From Bog-756 sp963769905 (GTDB taxonomy: Bacteria; Actinomycetota; Acidimicrobiia; Acidimicrobiales; RAAP-2): a stretch of 64,000 bases of DNA. The translations under genes and the position numbers were made by a program. The stretch covers positions 2,046,001 through 2,110,000 of the forward strand of contig CAVYNG010000002.1 in the NCBI GenBank assembly GCA_963769905.1. Reading direction: 5' to 3'. The notes beneath the pieces were generated by a model that made no database searches, was not told the DNA's origin, and worked only from the letters and a program-made list of their open reading frames with translations. This document shows, one piece after another, positions 24,155 to 33,409 of the stretch (positions are counted from its first letter, which is position 1; each line of letters opens with the position of its first letter).

Positions 24155-26059
24155 GTGGCAACGGGCACCGACGTCTCTCCCGTAGGGGTTGCCGAACATT
24201 CCGCAGAGGTCGCCGACCGACCCAGCCGCCGCGGTTGGTCGAAGCGCCGCACACGTCTTGCGATGACCTTCGCCGGCCTCGTGCAAACCGTGATCATCGC
24301 TTTCGTAGTTCAGTCGTCTGGCTTTCAACAAGACGACTATCTCTTCTTCTCCCTTGGCCATCGCGAAGGGTTCAGTGTCTCAGTTCTGACACACAGTGTC
24401 TTCGGAAGTCTCATTCCAGGGTTCATGTTTGTGAACACTCTTCTGGCCCAGGGAACTCCCGTCCCTCGTTGGCAGTTAGTGACGATCACACTCGCGCTCT
24501 ATGTAGCACTGATCGTCGTGCTCTATCGCTTACTCGAGCTGCTCTTCGGTCCGCGCCCCGGCATTGTGCTGCTCACCTCCATTGCAACTTGTTCGGGGTT
24601 ACTCGGCGTCTCCCTGGTCTGGTGGACTCCTGCGATCAATACCCTTCCTGCGACCCTCCTCGACCTTCTCGCTTTCGACGGCCTTGCTCGGCATGCAGTC
24701 ACCGGCAAACGCCGCTATCTCGTCCTTTCAGTTCTCAGCTTTGCAGTTGGGATCGCCTTCTACGATCCGAGCATGGAAGTCGTAGTGCCCCTCGTACTCT
24801 TCGCTCTTCTCTATCTTTCTGATGTCTTCGATCTGCGGTCGTTGTGGAGAGCATTTCGATCCCGAGCATGGCTGTGGGTAGGTTATTCCGTTCCCATCTT
24901 GCTCAGCGTGGCGTGGCGAGAAACGCATTCCTCAGAGTACACACAGCCACCCATTGCGAGTTTTTCTCGCATCGTGCAGTTCATGTTGGGTGGATGGACA
25001 AAGGGATTCATCCCGTCATCGATCGGGGCAAGTTACACAACAAGCAACTCGGGTCCCCCACCTTGGGAGGTACTCGCCTTAGGTCAGCTCGTCTTTGCAG
25101 CACTCGTGGTCGTCACAATTGTTCGAAGAAGATCAGCCTGGCGCGCATGGCTTTTCTTTCTTGGTAGCTTCGCAGTCACCGACCTGGTGGCTGCGATCGG
25201 ACGTGCGTCGCTCGCCCCGTATTACCAGGAGAATTCGATCTACTGGCTCTTGAGCGACTTTCTTCTCATCATTGCTCTTGGTCTTGCGTGGTTTCCAAAT
25301 AAACTGCCGGCGGCGGGGACTGTCGGAGCGGGAGACAGTGATGACCGCCATTCGAGCAGCTATGGTGGAGCCGCGTCTCGGCGAATCAGGCCGTCTCATG
25401 TTGCTGCTGTCGCGATTGCGATCGCTCTCTGTGCCGCCGGGATCCGAGATATGGGGCTGACGCCTGAACACTCACATGGCTCAGCCAATACCAGTTATCT
25501 CAGCCACGTTGAATCTTCATGGCAAAAGGTTTCCAAGCACCGGCCCAATACCTTTGTATGGGATTCGACAGTGCCTTGGTATGTGCTGGGGCCAACATTC
25601 GCGCCTTTGAACACTGTTGATACGACCGTAGCGCTGGTAGTGCCTCATCTTCGGATCGACATGCCCGATGGCATCGGGTATCTCATTACTTCGAGTGGAA
25701 GTCTGGTGCGAGCTCAATCGGAGGTGATCAGCCGAGTGCAGGCCGAGGCCCCGAGCGCTGTCCATCCACAATCCGATGAGGTTTGCTTCGACGGGCGATC
25801 GGGACCCTCAACGCTGCCTTTGTCGTTGACGAGACCAGTGCCTCAAGGTGAATCATTCATGCGACTGCAGTACTCCGGATCGAATGGATTCGAGATCACG
25901 ACGCCTTATGCGACGGACCCGATCATCATTCCTCGAGGCGCTGGGGCGTTCCTCGTGCCGATGACTGTCCCTAAGCAGACTTCAGTGCTCAGATTCTTCG
26001 TCACCAGGAATGCAGGGGGTTGCGTCTCCATTCAGGTCGAGCGACCGGCGGCGTCATAA
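24155..26059 (+). CDS. Polytopic membrane protein, GT-C-like
   Basis: The 634-residue protein has a cytoplasmic tail of about 35 residues and about eleven hydrophobic helices to residue 435, then an exported domain of about 190 residues. An acidic motif follows the first helix (SSGFQQDDYLFF, with an Asp-Asp pair), as in lipid-linked-sugar GT-C glycosyltransferases, where it is catalytic. The family cannot be named with certainty. The gene is clearly richer in A and T than the housekeeping genes to the left, with many non-GC third positions, which fits acquisition from elsewhere or relaxed codon use. Confidence 0.7.
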   Translation: MATGTDVSPVGVAEHSAEVADRPSRRGWSKRRTRLAMTFAGLVQTVIIAFVVQSSGFQQDDYLFFSLGHREGFSVSVLTHSVFGSLIPGFMFVNTLLAQGTPVPRWQLVTITLALYVALIVVLYRLLELLFGPRPGIVLLTSIATCSGLLGVSLVWWTPAINTLPATLLDLLAFDGLARHAVTGKRRYLVLSVLSFAVGIAFYDPSMEVVVPLVLFALLYLSDVFDLRSLWRAFRSRAWLWVGYSVPILLSVAWRETHSSEYTQPPIASFSRIVQFMLGGWTKGFIPSSIGASYTTSNSGPPPWEVLALGQLVFAALVVVTIVRRRSAWRAWLFFLGSFAVTDLVAAIGRASLAPYYQENSIYWLLSDFLLIIALGLAWFPNKLPAAGTVGAGDSDDRHSSSYGGAASRRIRPSHVAAVAIAIALCAAGIRDMGLTPEHSHGSANTSYLSHVESSWQKVSKHRPNTFVWDSTVPWYVLGPTFAPLNTVDTTVALVVPHLRIDMPDGIGYLITSSGSLVRAQSEVISRVQAEAPSAVHPQSDEVCFDGRSGPSTLPLSLTRPVPQGESFMRLQYSGSNGFEITTPYATDPIIIPRGAGAFLVPMTVPKQTSVLRFFVTRNAGGCVSIQVERPAAS

Positions 26060-26455
26060 GTGCGTACAGAACCCTCGTATAGGCAGGTGGGGACGTACCG
26101 CCCAGAGCCCGATGCCCGCACGGGTGGCCCTCCCGCGAGCTGTTAGTCGGCTTCGGATGACCAGGCTCGTGGTTCCTTGGCAAACGAGACCCGCCTGCGC
26201 GCGGGCCGCACGAAACGTGGTATCTGACCTGCAAGCGTGCGGCGCTTGGATAGGTTTAGCTCGATCAGGCGGCGCCGCAGCTTTGGCGGCAAGGGTGAGT
26301 CTGACCGGGGGATGGGGACGTCACGACATGGCATCACGACGACTGATGCGACGTGGAGGGTCCTGGGGAGTTCTGAGCTCGCCAGTGAGAGACGTTCATC
26401 ACCAGGCGGGTAAGGAGGACGTCTGGTTCGTCCCCCAGGGCGGAGACTCCCTCTT
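26060..26455. other. Intergenic region without recognisable gene
   Basis: Nothing supported was seen in these 396 nt apart from a possible GGAG ribosome binding site 9 nt before the GTG of the following YfhO-type gene. Short open frames on both strands lack conserved-looking sequence. Confidence 0.4.
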
Positions 26456-28879
26456 GTGACGACCAGTGAGGAAGGACTCCGCTTAGCCCAGGACGACGAG
26501 CCACCTCTCGGAGTTGCAGCTCGGACCCGGACCTTCCCGATCTGGGTCAAGCATACGATCGCTCTCACAGGGGTCGTTCTCATCGGCGCTGTCGTATTGC
26601 TGCCCGCTGTCGTCCACGGCGGTTCTATCGGGCCCTTCGACATCCTCAGTCAATACGGCGTATTGAGCCAGCCCGGGGTCGGCGTTCACAATCCGATATC
26701 GACCGACCAAATCGTCCAGATGATTCCCTGGGAAAAATTGGCTTGGACTCAAGTTCACAGCGGCCACTTGCCCCTTTGGAATCCCTACAGCGGGTTGGGC
26801 CTGCCACTGGCATTCAACTGGCAATCAGCGCCGTTCAGTGTTCAAGCGCTCCTCGGCTATCTCGCGCCGCTGCGATTTTCGTTCACAGTGCAGGTATTTG
26901 CCACACTTGCCATCGCCGGATCGGGCGCCTATGTCCTGTGCCGCGTACTCGGCCTGAACATATGGGCCTGCACTTTTGCTGCGATCGGATTCGAGCTCAG
27001 TGGGCCGATCGTGGCATGGCTGGGATGGCCCGTCGCCTCGGTCGCTGCATGGACCGGGTGGCTCTTCGCCGCGGCGCTCCTCGTGGTGCGGGGGAGGCGC
27101 CGGGGGCTTGCGATCGCCTTCTTCTCAATACTGCTGGCCGCCTCGATCTACTCCGGTCAGCTCGACATGTTGGTCACACTATTGACTCTGCTGGTGTTGT
27201 TTCTGGGGGCACTCCTCGCCCTCCGTACGCGTCGGCTGGGGGGCTCTGGACCCATTCGTCGACCTAGTTTCGATCTGGCGATCGCCTTTGTCGCGGGGTT
27301 CGGGCTTGCGGCGCCACTCGTGCTTCCCGGCTTTCAGCTCGCCACCGGATCAGTAAGGGTGGCGCACGGCACTACAGACCACGGACTTCCACTGATCAAC
27401 CTCGTCAACATGATCTTTCAGGGGTACGACGGATCGCCGATCAACGGCGGGCACTGGTTCGGCATTGCACTCCCCGCGTACACCGAGTACACCGCGTATG
27501 TAGGGCTCATCGTCCTGGTACTCGCTGTTGCCGCAGGTGTGCTTCGGCGGCAGCGCTCGGAGGTCAAGGCATTCGTCGCGCTCGTGGTGTTCGCCGCAGC
27601 CTTTGCGTTCGTTCCGCTCGTGATCGGCGTCGCCGAGGCTGTGCCGATGGGTTCGTCGGTGCGCTGGCATCGCGCGTTGATCGTCATGGTCTTTGCCATT
27701 GTCATCCTGGCTGGTATGGGAATGGATGCACTCGTGAGAGCCCCGTCGCGGAGGGCGATGATTCGCTGTTTGGGTGCGGGGTTTGTCGCCGCCGCGCTAT
27801 TCCTTCTCGTGCTGTGGGTCGGTGGACGCAGCCACCTCAACTCGGTCGACGAGAGTGTTCGCTCGAAATCATTCGTTTGGCCGGCAATCGAATGCGTCGT
27901 GGGCCTGGTCGTGGTGGCTCTACTCGCACGAACCCGTGGACGAGGTCGTCCTACAGATCGGTGGCGGGCGCTCCTCCGGGCAAATCGTTCTCGCCTCGCA
28001 GTTTCGGCTCTGTTGGTCTGCGAGGTCGCGTTTCTCATTTCTGCTGGCGCTCCACTGGCATCATCGAGTTCAAACTACTTTCCGTCGACCTCTGCGGTGA
28101 CGGCGTTGCAAAGGTCAGTCAGTGGATCGTTGGTGGGAGCGGGTTCGAGTGCATGCCCCGGATACGGTGTCCCGCCATACGTCGCGATCGATCCAGAAGC
28201 GAACGACGCATATGGAATCAGTGAATTTGCGATTTACGACCCTCTCCTCCCGAAGAGCTACGACCGATCGTGGCTCGACGCCACCGGCCAGAAAAATCCG
28301 AATGGGCCAACACCATTCCCCAATCGATCGGTTTTCTGTCCCGCGATAACCTCGATCCAGCTCGCACGTCTCTATGGGATCTCGTATGTTCTGGAGCCCG
28401 CTGGCCGGCCCGGACCGCCGGGCAGCGTCTTCGACCGAGCGATCGGCAACGAAAGCCTCTATCGGATTCCGGGCGCTGCGCGCGCCACCATTACACCGAT
28501 GGCGTCGTCGGGTCGCTATCCGGCCGACAACGCTGCAGGGACGGCGGTCAAGGTGAACAATCCGAATCCTGCAACCTGGAAGATGGAGACGGATGCATCG
28601 TCGCGACAGGCCCTCCGGGTCCGACTGACGAACGTGCCAGGGTGGCATGCCACCATCGACGGGAAGCCGCTCCCGCTCAAGCCGTTCGCGGGCGTCATGC
28701 TCCAAGCCGCGATTCCACCCGGGCACCACGTCGTGGAACTGCACTACTGGCCGGAGACCTTCACTTTCGGCATTGTCCTCGCGGCTCTCTCGGCGCTGGT
28801 TCTCCTCGCTCTCGTCATCGTGGAGCACTACCGCCCGGAAATACTTGGTGGTGATCGCCGACGTCGGCGCACCCGGTGA
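26456..28879 (+). CDS. YfhO-family large membrane protein, copy 1
   Basis: The 807-residue protein has about 12-13 membrane helices and a C-terminal exported domain. Near residue 90 the block IPWEKLAWTQVHSGHLPLWNPYSGLGLPLAFN is typical of YfhO-type bacterial membrane proteins, which are GT-C-like and in Bacillus are linked to glycosylation of lipoteichoic acid. The C-terminal motif VPGWHATIDGKPLPLKPFAGVM and PPGHHVVELHYWP is also characteristic. The gene starts with GTG. The tandem paralogue downstream has exactly the same length. It probably transfers a sugar from a lipid carrier to a surface glycan outside the membrane. Confidence 0.82.
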   Translation: MTTSEEGLRLAQDDEPPLGVAARTRTFPIWVKHTIALTGVVLIGAVVLLPAVVHGGSIGPFDILSQYGVLSQPGVGVHNPISTDQIVQMIPWEKLAWTQVHSGHLPLWNPYSGLGLPLAFNWQSAPFSVQALLGYLAPLRFSFTVQVFATLAIAGSGAYVLCRVLGLNIWACTFAAIGFELSGPIVAWLGWPVASVAAWTGWLFAAALLVVRGRRRGLAIAFFSILLAASIYSGQLDMLVTLLTLLVLFLGALLALRTRRLGGSGPIRRPSFDLAIAFVAGFGLAAPLVLPGFQLATGSVRVAHGTTDHGLPLINLVNMIFQGYDGSPINGGHWFGIALPAYTEYTAYVGLIVLVLAVAAGVLRRQRSEVKAFVALVVFAAAFAFVPLVIGVAEAVPMGSSVRWHRALIVMVFAIVILAGMGMDALVRAPSRRAMIRCLGAGFVAAALFLLVLWVGGRSHLNSVDESVRSKSFVWPAIECVVGLVVVALLARTRGRGRPTDRWRALLRANRSRLAVSALLVCEVAFLISAGAPLASSSSNYFPSTSAVTALQRSVSGSLVGAGSSACPGYGVPPYVAIDPEANDAYGISEFAIYDPLLPKSYDRSWLDATGQKNPNGPTPFPNRSVFCPAITSIQLARLYGISYVLEPAGRPGPPGSVFDRAIGNESLYRIPGAARATITPMASSGRYPADNAAGTAVKVNNPNPATWKMETDASSRQALRVRLTNVPGWHATIDGKPLPLKPFAGVMLQAAIPPGHHVVELHYWPETFTFGIVLAALSALVLLALVIVEHYRPEILGGDRRRRRTR

Positions 28880-29187
28880 GTGCCCACTAGTTCTGGCAAT
28901 GCCACCTTCCAACCGCCGACGGCTCTCCACCGCAGACGTGCACTTTCCGACCTGTACTCTCTCCGTGCTCGGCTCGGATGCTGCAGCGTCCTTCCCCTTC
29001 TTCTCTCGATTGCACGCAGATGTCGGAAGATGGCCCAACCGGCGGTTGCGGACACGGCATACCACCAATGACCCGCCCTATGTGGCGCTCGGTGGTCACC
29101 CAAATGCTCAGGTAGTAGACAGTTCCGAGTGCGGCGGGCGGCGGCGGGGTTGAACAGTTCAGTAGCCCCACGGGGCGGACCGAGGAT
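28880..29187. other. Intergenic spacer between the tandem YfhO paralogues
   Basis: No gene, strong hairpin or clear promoter was seen in these 308 nt. The opposite strand is open for over 300 codons across the junction, but the translation is Arg-rich and has no recognisable family. Confidence 0.4.
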
Positions 29188-31611
29188 ATGAGCGGCCGAG
29201 AAACCCCCTTCCGGGATGCCGGCACCGTGTCTGGCTCGTCGAGTCCCAAATCGTCGCGCAGCCGGCGAGATGCAGTCGGCGTGGCGTGGGTCGTCGGAGC
29301 GGGCCTCGTCACCCTCCTCCCGGCTCTGGTTCACGGGGCCTCACTTGGACCGATGCAGGAGCTTTCCAGCTACGGCGTGCTCCAGCACTTCGTCCAAGTA
29401 CCCAACGGTCAATTCCAGTTCTTCATGGATCCGGCGCTGCTCGCCATCCCTTGGAAAGCCCTGGCCTGGACCCAGGTCCATAGCGGTCACTTGCCGCTCT
29501 GGAATCCCTACAACGTCCTCGGCATGCCCCTTGCATTCAACTGGGAGTCCGCGCCGTTCAGCCTCTCGGCATTGCTCGGCTACCTTGCACCGCTGCGCCT
29601 GGTCTTCACCATCTCGGTCATGACCAGCTTGGTGATCGGCGGCACTGGCGTCTACGTGCTGAGTCGGGTCCTTCGGCTGGGCGTCCTTGGCGCGGCTATG
29701 GCCGGGACCGTCTACGAGCTGAGCGGACCGTTTATGAGCCTGCTCAGTTGGCAGGACACCGCGGTCATGTGTTGGGCGGGCTGGCTGTTCACTGTGACCC
29801 TGCTCCTCCTTCGAGGAGAGCACCGCGTCCGTCACGTCGTCGCGTTCGCGGTCATCGTCGCGCTGGCAGGTTACGCCGGCCAGCCCGAGGCGCTTTTCTT
29901 CCTGCTCCTCTCATTGGGCATCTTCGTCGGAGTGTTCATCCTTGTGAGAACCCTTCGTAAGGACTCTGTCCGCTCCTTTGTCCGTCCGATCGGTGATCTG
30001 ATCATCGCAGGGGCCGCCGGGTTGGCGCTTTTTGCTCCCCTTGCGCTGCCGGCTCTTCAGCTCTCCTCGAACTCTGTGAGGAACAGGTACGAAACCATCG
30101 ACAACGTGACGAACATCCAGGCGCAATTTGATCTCAGCCACCCCAACAAGACCGTCGAACATGCACTCTCCTTTCACGACCTGACTCGCGTTCTCTTCCA
30201 ATCCTTCGACGGATTGCCTGTGAAGGGCGGCGCGTTCTTCGCCGATCGATCCATTTACCTCGAAACCGTCGCCTACCTCGGCGTAATCGCCATCGTCCTG
30301 GCGGCGCTAGCGGTTGCAGTCCGCAGAAGAAACGCCGCCGTCATCGCCTTCGCCGCGATGACCGTGTTCATGTTCTGTCTCGTCTTCGTGCCACCGGTCG
30401 TCTCCGCGGCCAATCAGTTGCCCCTCGTGGGGACATTCCTCTGGAACCGGGCGCTCATCCCGATGGCCTTCGGGGTCGCGGTGCTGGCGGGGATGGGAAC
30501 CGACCTCCTCGCGCAACGACACTCTGAACGCAAGGTGAGACAGTGGTTCGGTTACGGATTCGTCGGAGTCGCGGTCGTCCTCGGTGCACTCTGGCTCTTC
30601 GGCCGAGGCCATCTCCCAGCCGCGGAGGCCGAGATCCGGGCCCACAGCTTCCTCTGGCCGGTTGCGGCGACCGTGAGTGGCCTTGTCCTCGCGACAGCGC
30701 TATGGATTATTTACTCTAGGTCCCCTTCTCGGCGACCTTCGCGGGTCCTCGTCGGACGTGGCGTTGCGGGCGTCCTCATCGCTGTGGAGACGACGTTCCT
30801 CGTCTCGGCAGGCGTCCCGATCTGGTCGTCGACCTCGCAGTTCTTGCCGATGACCCCTGCAGAGGCGGCATTGACCGGGGCCGTCGGCTCCTCCGTCGTG
30901 GGCTTCGGGAACTCCGACTGCACCAACCCCCCGACGCTCGGGATAAACGCGAACCTCAATGCCGCCTACTCCCTCCGCGAGTTCGGTGTTTACGACCCGA
31001 TGACGCCGCTTACTTACTACTCCTCTTGGAGAAAGGCGGGCGGACATGCATCTCCCTATTTCTTTAGCAATAACTTGTTCTGCCCAGCAGTAACGACGGC
31101 AGCGTTGGCCCGTCGCTACGGCATCGGCTTCGTGCTCGAACCAGCGAACTCCCCCGGACCTACCGGGGCGGTTTTCGACAGGATGATCGGGAACGAACAG
31201 CTCTACCGGATTCCCGGGGCCGCGCTCGCGACGCTGACCCCTTTCGGGTCGGACGGAGCCGCGCCGAGGCTCGACGCACCTGCATCTCCGGTAAGCATTT
31301 CCAGCCCCGATCCCGCGACTTGGAAGCTTCTGACCGACGCGACGGATCAGTCACTCCTCCGGCTCAGACTAACGAATGTCCCAGGTTGGCATGCCACCAT
31401 TGACGGCAAGCCCTTGCAGCTGACGCCCTTCGCGGGAGTCATGATGCAAGCTCGGGTACCCCCAGGTCGCCACATCATCGAGTTGAGCTATTGGCCAACA
31501 GCCTTCACGGTAGGGATCGCCCTCGCCATTTGCAGTGCGCTTGGGCTATGCGTCGCCATCATCGCAGCGTTGATCATCTTTCGAGGTCGCGATCGCGGTT
31601 TGGCTCAGTAG
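29188..31611 (+). CDS. YfhO-family large membrane protein, copy 2
   Basis: This tandem paralogue of the preceding gene also has 807 residues. It shares the block IPWKALAWTQVHSGHLPLWNPYN near residue 90, the helix pattern, and the C-terminal VPGWHATIDGKPLQLTPFAGVM with PPGRHIIELSYWP. Between these blocks the two diverge strongly: one inserts about 20 residues around NRYETIDNVTNIQ, and other gaps compensate, so this is an old duplication. GAGG lies 3 nt before the ATG, which is close for a binding site. A role in extracytoplasmic glycan modification is inferred from family membership. Confidence 0.82.
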   Translation: MSGRETPFRDAGTVSGSSSPKSSRSRRDAVGVAWVVGAGLVTLLPALVHGASLGPMQELSSYGVLQHFVQVPNGQFQFFMDPALLAIPWKALAWTQVHSGHLPLWNPYNVLGMPLAFNWESAPFSLSALLGYLAPLRLVFTISVMTSLVIGGTGVYVLSRVLRLGVLGAAMAGTVYELSGPFMSLLSWQDTAVMCWAGWLFTVTLLLLRGEHRVRHVVAFAVIVALAGYAGQPEALFFLLLSLGIFVGVFILVRTLRKDSVRSFVRPIGDLIIAGAAGLALFAPLALPALQLSSNSVRNRYETIDNVTNIQAQFDLSHPNKTVEHALSFHDLTRVLFQSFDGLPVKGGAFFADRSIYLETVAYLGVIAIVLAALAVAVRRRNAAVIAFAAMTVFMFCLVFVPPVVSAANQLPLVGTFLWNRALIPMAFGVAVLAGMGTDLLAQRHSERKVRQWFGYGFVGVAVVLGALWLFGRGHLPAAEAEIRAHSFLWPVAATVSGLVLATALWIIYSRSPSRRPSRVLVGRGVAGVLIAVETTFLVSAGVPIWSSTSQFLPMTPAEAALTGAVGSSVVGFGNSDCTNPPTLGINANLNAAYSLREFGVYDPMTPLTYYSSWRKAGGHASPYFFSNNLFCPAVTTAALARRYGIGFVLEPANSPGPTGAVFDRMIGNEQLYRIPGAALATLTPFGSDGAAPRLDAPASPVSISSPDPATWKLLTDATDQSLLRLRLTNVPGWHATIDGKPLQLTPFAGVMMQARVPPGRHIIELSYWPTAFTVGIALAICSALGLCVAIIAALIIFRGRDRGLAQ

Positions 31612-31862
31612 ATTCATTCCGTCGGCGTCCTCCGTTGCCTGGCATCTACAAACGGCCGACCATTGTTCAATCGAGCCATCGGGAGGTCGGGCGGGCGGCC
31701 CGGGGTGCTGCCCTTAGGTCCACTGACCGTGCGCTTTGAGATCCTGACGGTGTGCGGGGGTCGAACAGTCGGCAATGTCCGGCAACGACGGTTCGCGTGC
31801 TCGCCGGGGTAGGCAATGAGATGGTCCGGCCCTTCAGCTCAGGCGGGTTCCACTTCTGTGAT

Positions 31863-31926
31863 CCCTGGTCTGCTGAATGTCCCCATGTCCTTTCAAACGG
31901 TGGAACCTCCATCAGCAGACCCAGGG
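31863..31926. terminator. Imperfect inverted repeat at a convergent gene junction
   Basis: CCCTGGTCTGCTGA (31863-31876) pairs with TCAGCAGACCCAGGG (31912-31926) with one bulged base. It sits where the YfhO gene (plus) and the acyltransferase gene (minus) converge, with the right arm inside the last codons of the acyltransferase gene. It may work as a two-way terminator. The 35-nt loop and missing U-tract argue for caution. Confidence 0.3.
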
Positions 31927-33125
31927 CGATTCACTGAGGGTTCCGAGCCACTCCTTGCTTCCGCGCTCAAAGTGGGATCCAATCGCAGGAACCCCGGGAT
32001 GTCGACCTTCTTGAGCTTGAGCGCGTGCTTCTCGATGATCCACCAGCTCGCCATTGCGCAGGGAATCACTGCAATGGTCGACATAAACGCGTATGGCCAG
32101 TATCCCCATTTGTTCACGCCCCACATGACCAGCAACTGCTGCAACGGAAAGGCATAGATGTAGACCCCGTACGAGTAGTCGTTCCTGGCGCCGATCTTCG
32201 AGAAGGGAAGATGGATGCCTAACCAGATCAGCAGATAGGCGAGGAATACGGCGGTCAGAGTCGGGCTGGTCAAGTGTATGAGGGTCTCTCCCTGGCCAAC
32301 AGGGATCAACAACCCGAGGAGGAAGAGGATCGTCGCCCCCAAAGCGATCGCCCCAGAGTCCGGCACCTTCTCGCGATACAGATAGAGGAGAGAGCCCGAG
32401 AGGAAGATCGGCACGAGTCCAAGAAGTGCCATCACCTCAAAATTCGCGGCCGGGAGCGGCATTAGGTCCCACCGGTGGTAGGGCGAGAAGTCCCTTGCGA
32501 GCGAAGGGACCGAGATGATGACCGCTGTTGCGATCCAGGTCACAAGCGCAAGGACCGCAACGAGCGCTCGCCGCCTCAGTAGGCCCACCGCCGCGAGAAC
32601 GGCGAGCAGCAGGTAGCACACGAACTCCATTTCGAGTGTCCAGAGGGACCCGTTCCATCCGAAAAAGAAGACGGCAGGAGGGAGAGTGTGGTTGATTGTC
32701 GGCTGATTTACCTGAAGGAGGAAGTTGTTGATCACGTACCCCACGGGACCTCGCGGTGCTGTGAGGTAGCAATGAGGACCGCACGAGCTCGACAGGCCGG
32801 GGTTGTAGTGGACGTACGCCAATGTTCCGAACACAAAGGCAGTGACGAGCAGGCAAACCCAAAAGGCCGGAAAGATGCGTAAGAACCGCTGCCAAAGGTA
32901 GCGCCCAGTCCGGTTCCGATCTGCGCTCCCTGCGATCAGGTATCCGCTAATTCCAAAGAAGCCAAACACCGCGACCGTTCCCAAGGTCGTCTTGTCGAAT
33001 ATCGCCTCGCTCCCGAACCCCCCAAGGGTGATCGCGTGCGAGAACACAACAAGGAGAGCCAGGATCAGGCGAAGAAAATTGAGGCTGTTGTGTCGGGGAG
33101 AGAACGATTGATCGATTGTCGGCAT
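31893..33125 (-). CDS. Acyltransferase family 3 membrane protein (OafA/YrhL type)
   Basis: The 410-residue protein has ten hydrophobic helices and the family start NSLNFLRLILALLVVFSHA (the His is the likely catalytic residue), then FGFFGISGYLIAGS and RRF-like LWQRFLRIFPAFW. Such enzymes move acetyl or other acyl groups across the membrane onto sugars of surface polysaccharides. Unlike the second acyltransferase at 60.7-62.9 kb, it has no C-terminal SGNH domain. The ATG at 33125 has GGGAAG 6 nt upstream. It is transcribed toward the YfhO genes. Confidence 0.88.
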   Translation of the reverse strand: MPTIDQSFSPRHNSLNFLRLILALLVVFSHAITLGGFGSEAIFDKTTLGTVAVFGFFGISGYLIAGSADRNRTGRYLWQRFLRIFPAFWVCLLVTAFVFGTLAYVHYNPGLSSSCGPHCYLTAPRGPVGYVINNFLLQVNQPTINHTLPPAVFFFGWNGSLWTLEMEFVCYLLLAVLAAVGLLRRRALVAVLALVTWIATAVIISVPSLARDFSPYHRWDLMPLPAANFEVMALLGLVPIFLSGSLLYLYREKVPDSGAIALGATILFLLGLLIPVGQGETLIHLTSPTLTAVFLAYLLIWLGIHLPFSKIGARNDYSYGVYIYAFPLQQLLVMWGVNKWGYWPYAFMSTIAVIPCAMASWWIIEKHALKLKKVDIPGFLRLDPTLSAEARSGSEPSVNRPGSADGGSTV

Positions 33126-33409
33126 CAGTCTCTTCCCACCGCTACAACTTCTAGAAGCGGTCACGCTACCCCCAAGCACTGTGGGTAGCAACGGCCGCCG
33201 CTTCGCCTGGCGTCATCTGATCGAGTGGTCCACCGCGATACAGGACGAAGTCGTTGTGGAGTTCAAGTTAGCCGACCCAGGCGAGGATCCGCGGGGGTGA
33301 GATGGCTCTTCCCGAGACAGCACTCTGTTGCGTTCTTTGTACTTTGCAAAGGAACTATCGACGACGCAGGTTCATCCTCTATCTCACCTGATCCGCGCCA
33401 CTCGGGGGT
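33126..33409. other. Intergenic region left of the duplication relic
   Basis: No gene was seen. The region includes the upstream DNA of the acyltransferase gene and ends where similarity to the GDT1-type gene region begins at 33410. Confidence 0.4.

Noticed and set aside
23667..24254. 195-codon minus-strand frame in the gap before the AT-rich gene
   Set aside because: Composition is random (Ser/Arg/Pro) and it overlaps the start of the membrane protein on the other strand.
26010..26459. 149-codon frame across the 3' end of the membrane protein and the intergenic region
   Set aside because: Starts inside the real gene, has no ribosome binding site and no family-like sequence.
31667..31912. 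Short minus-strand frame (81 codons) that might be a transposase or integrase remnant
   Set aside because: No recognisable transposase motif, no terminal inverted repeats or target duplications around it.
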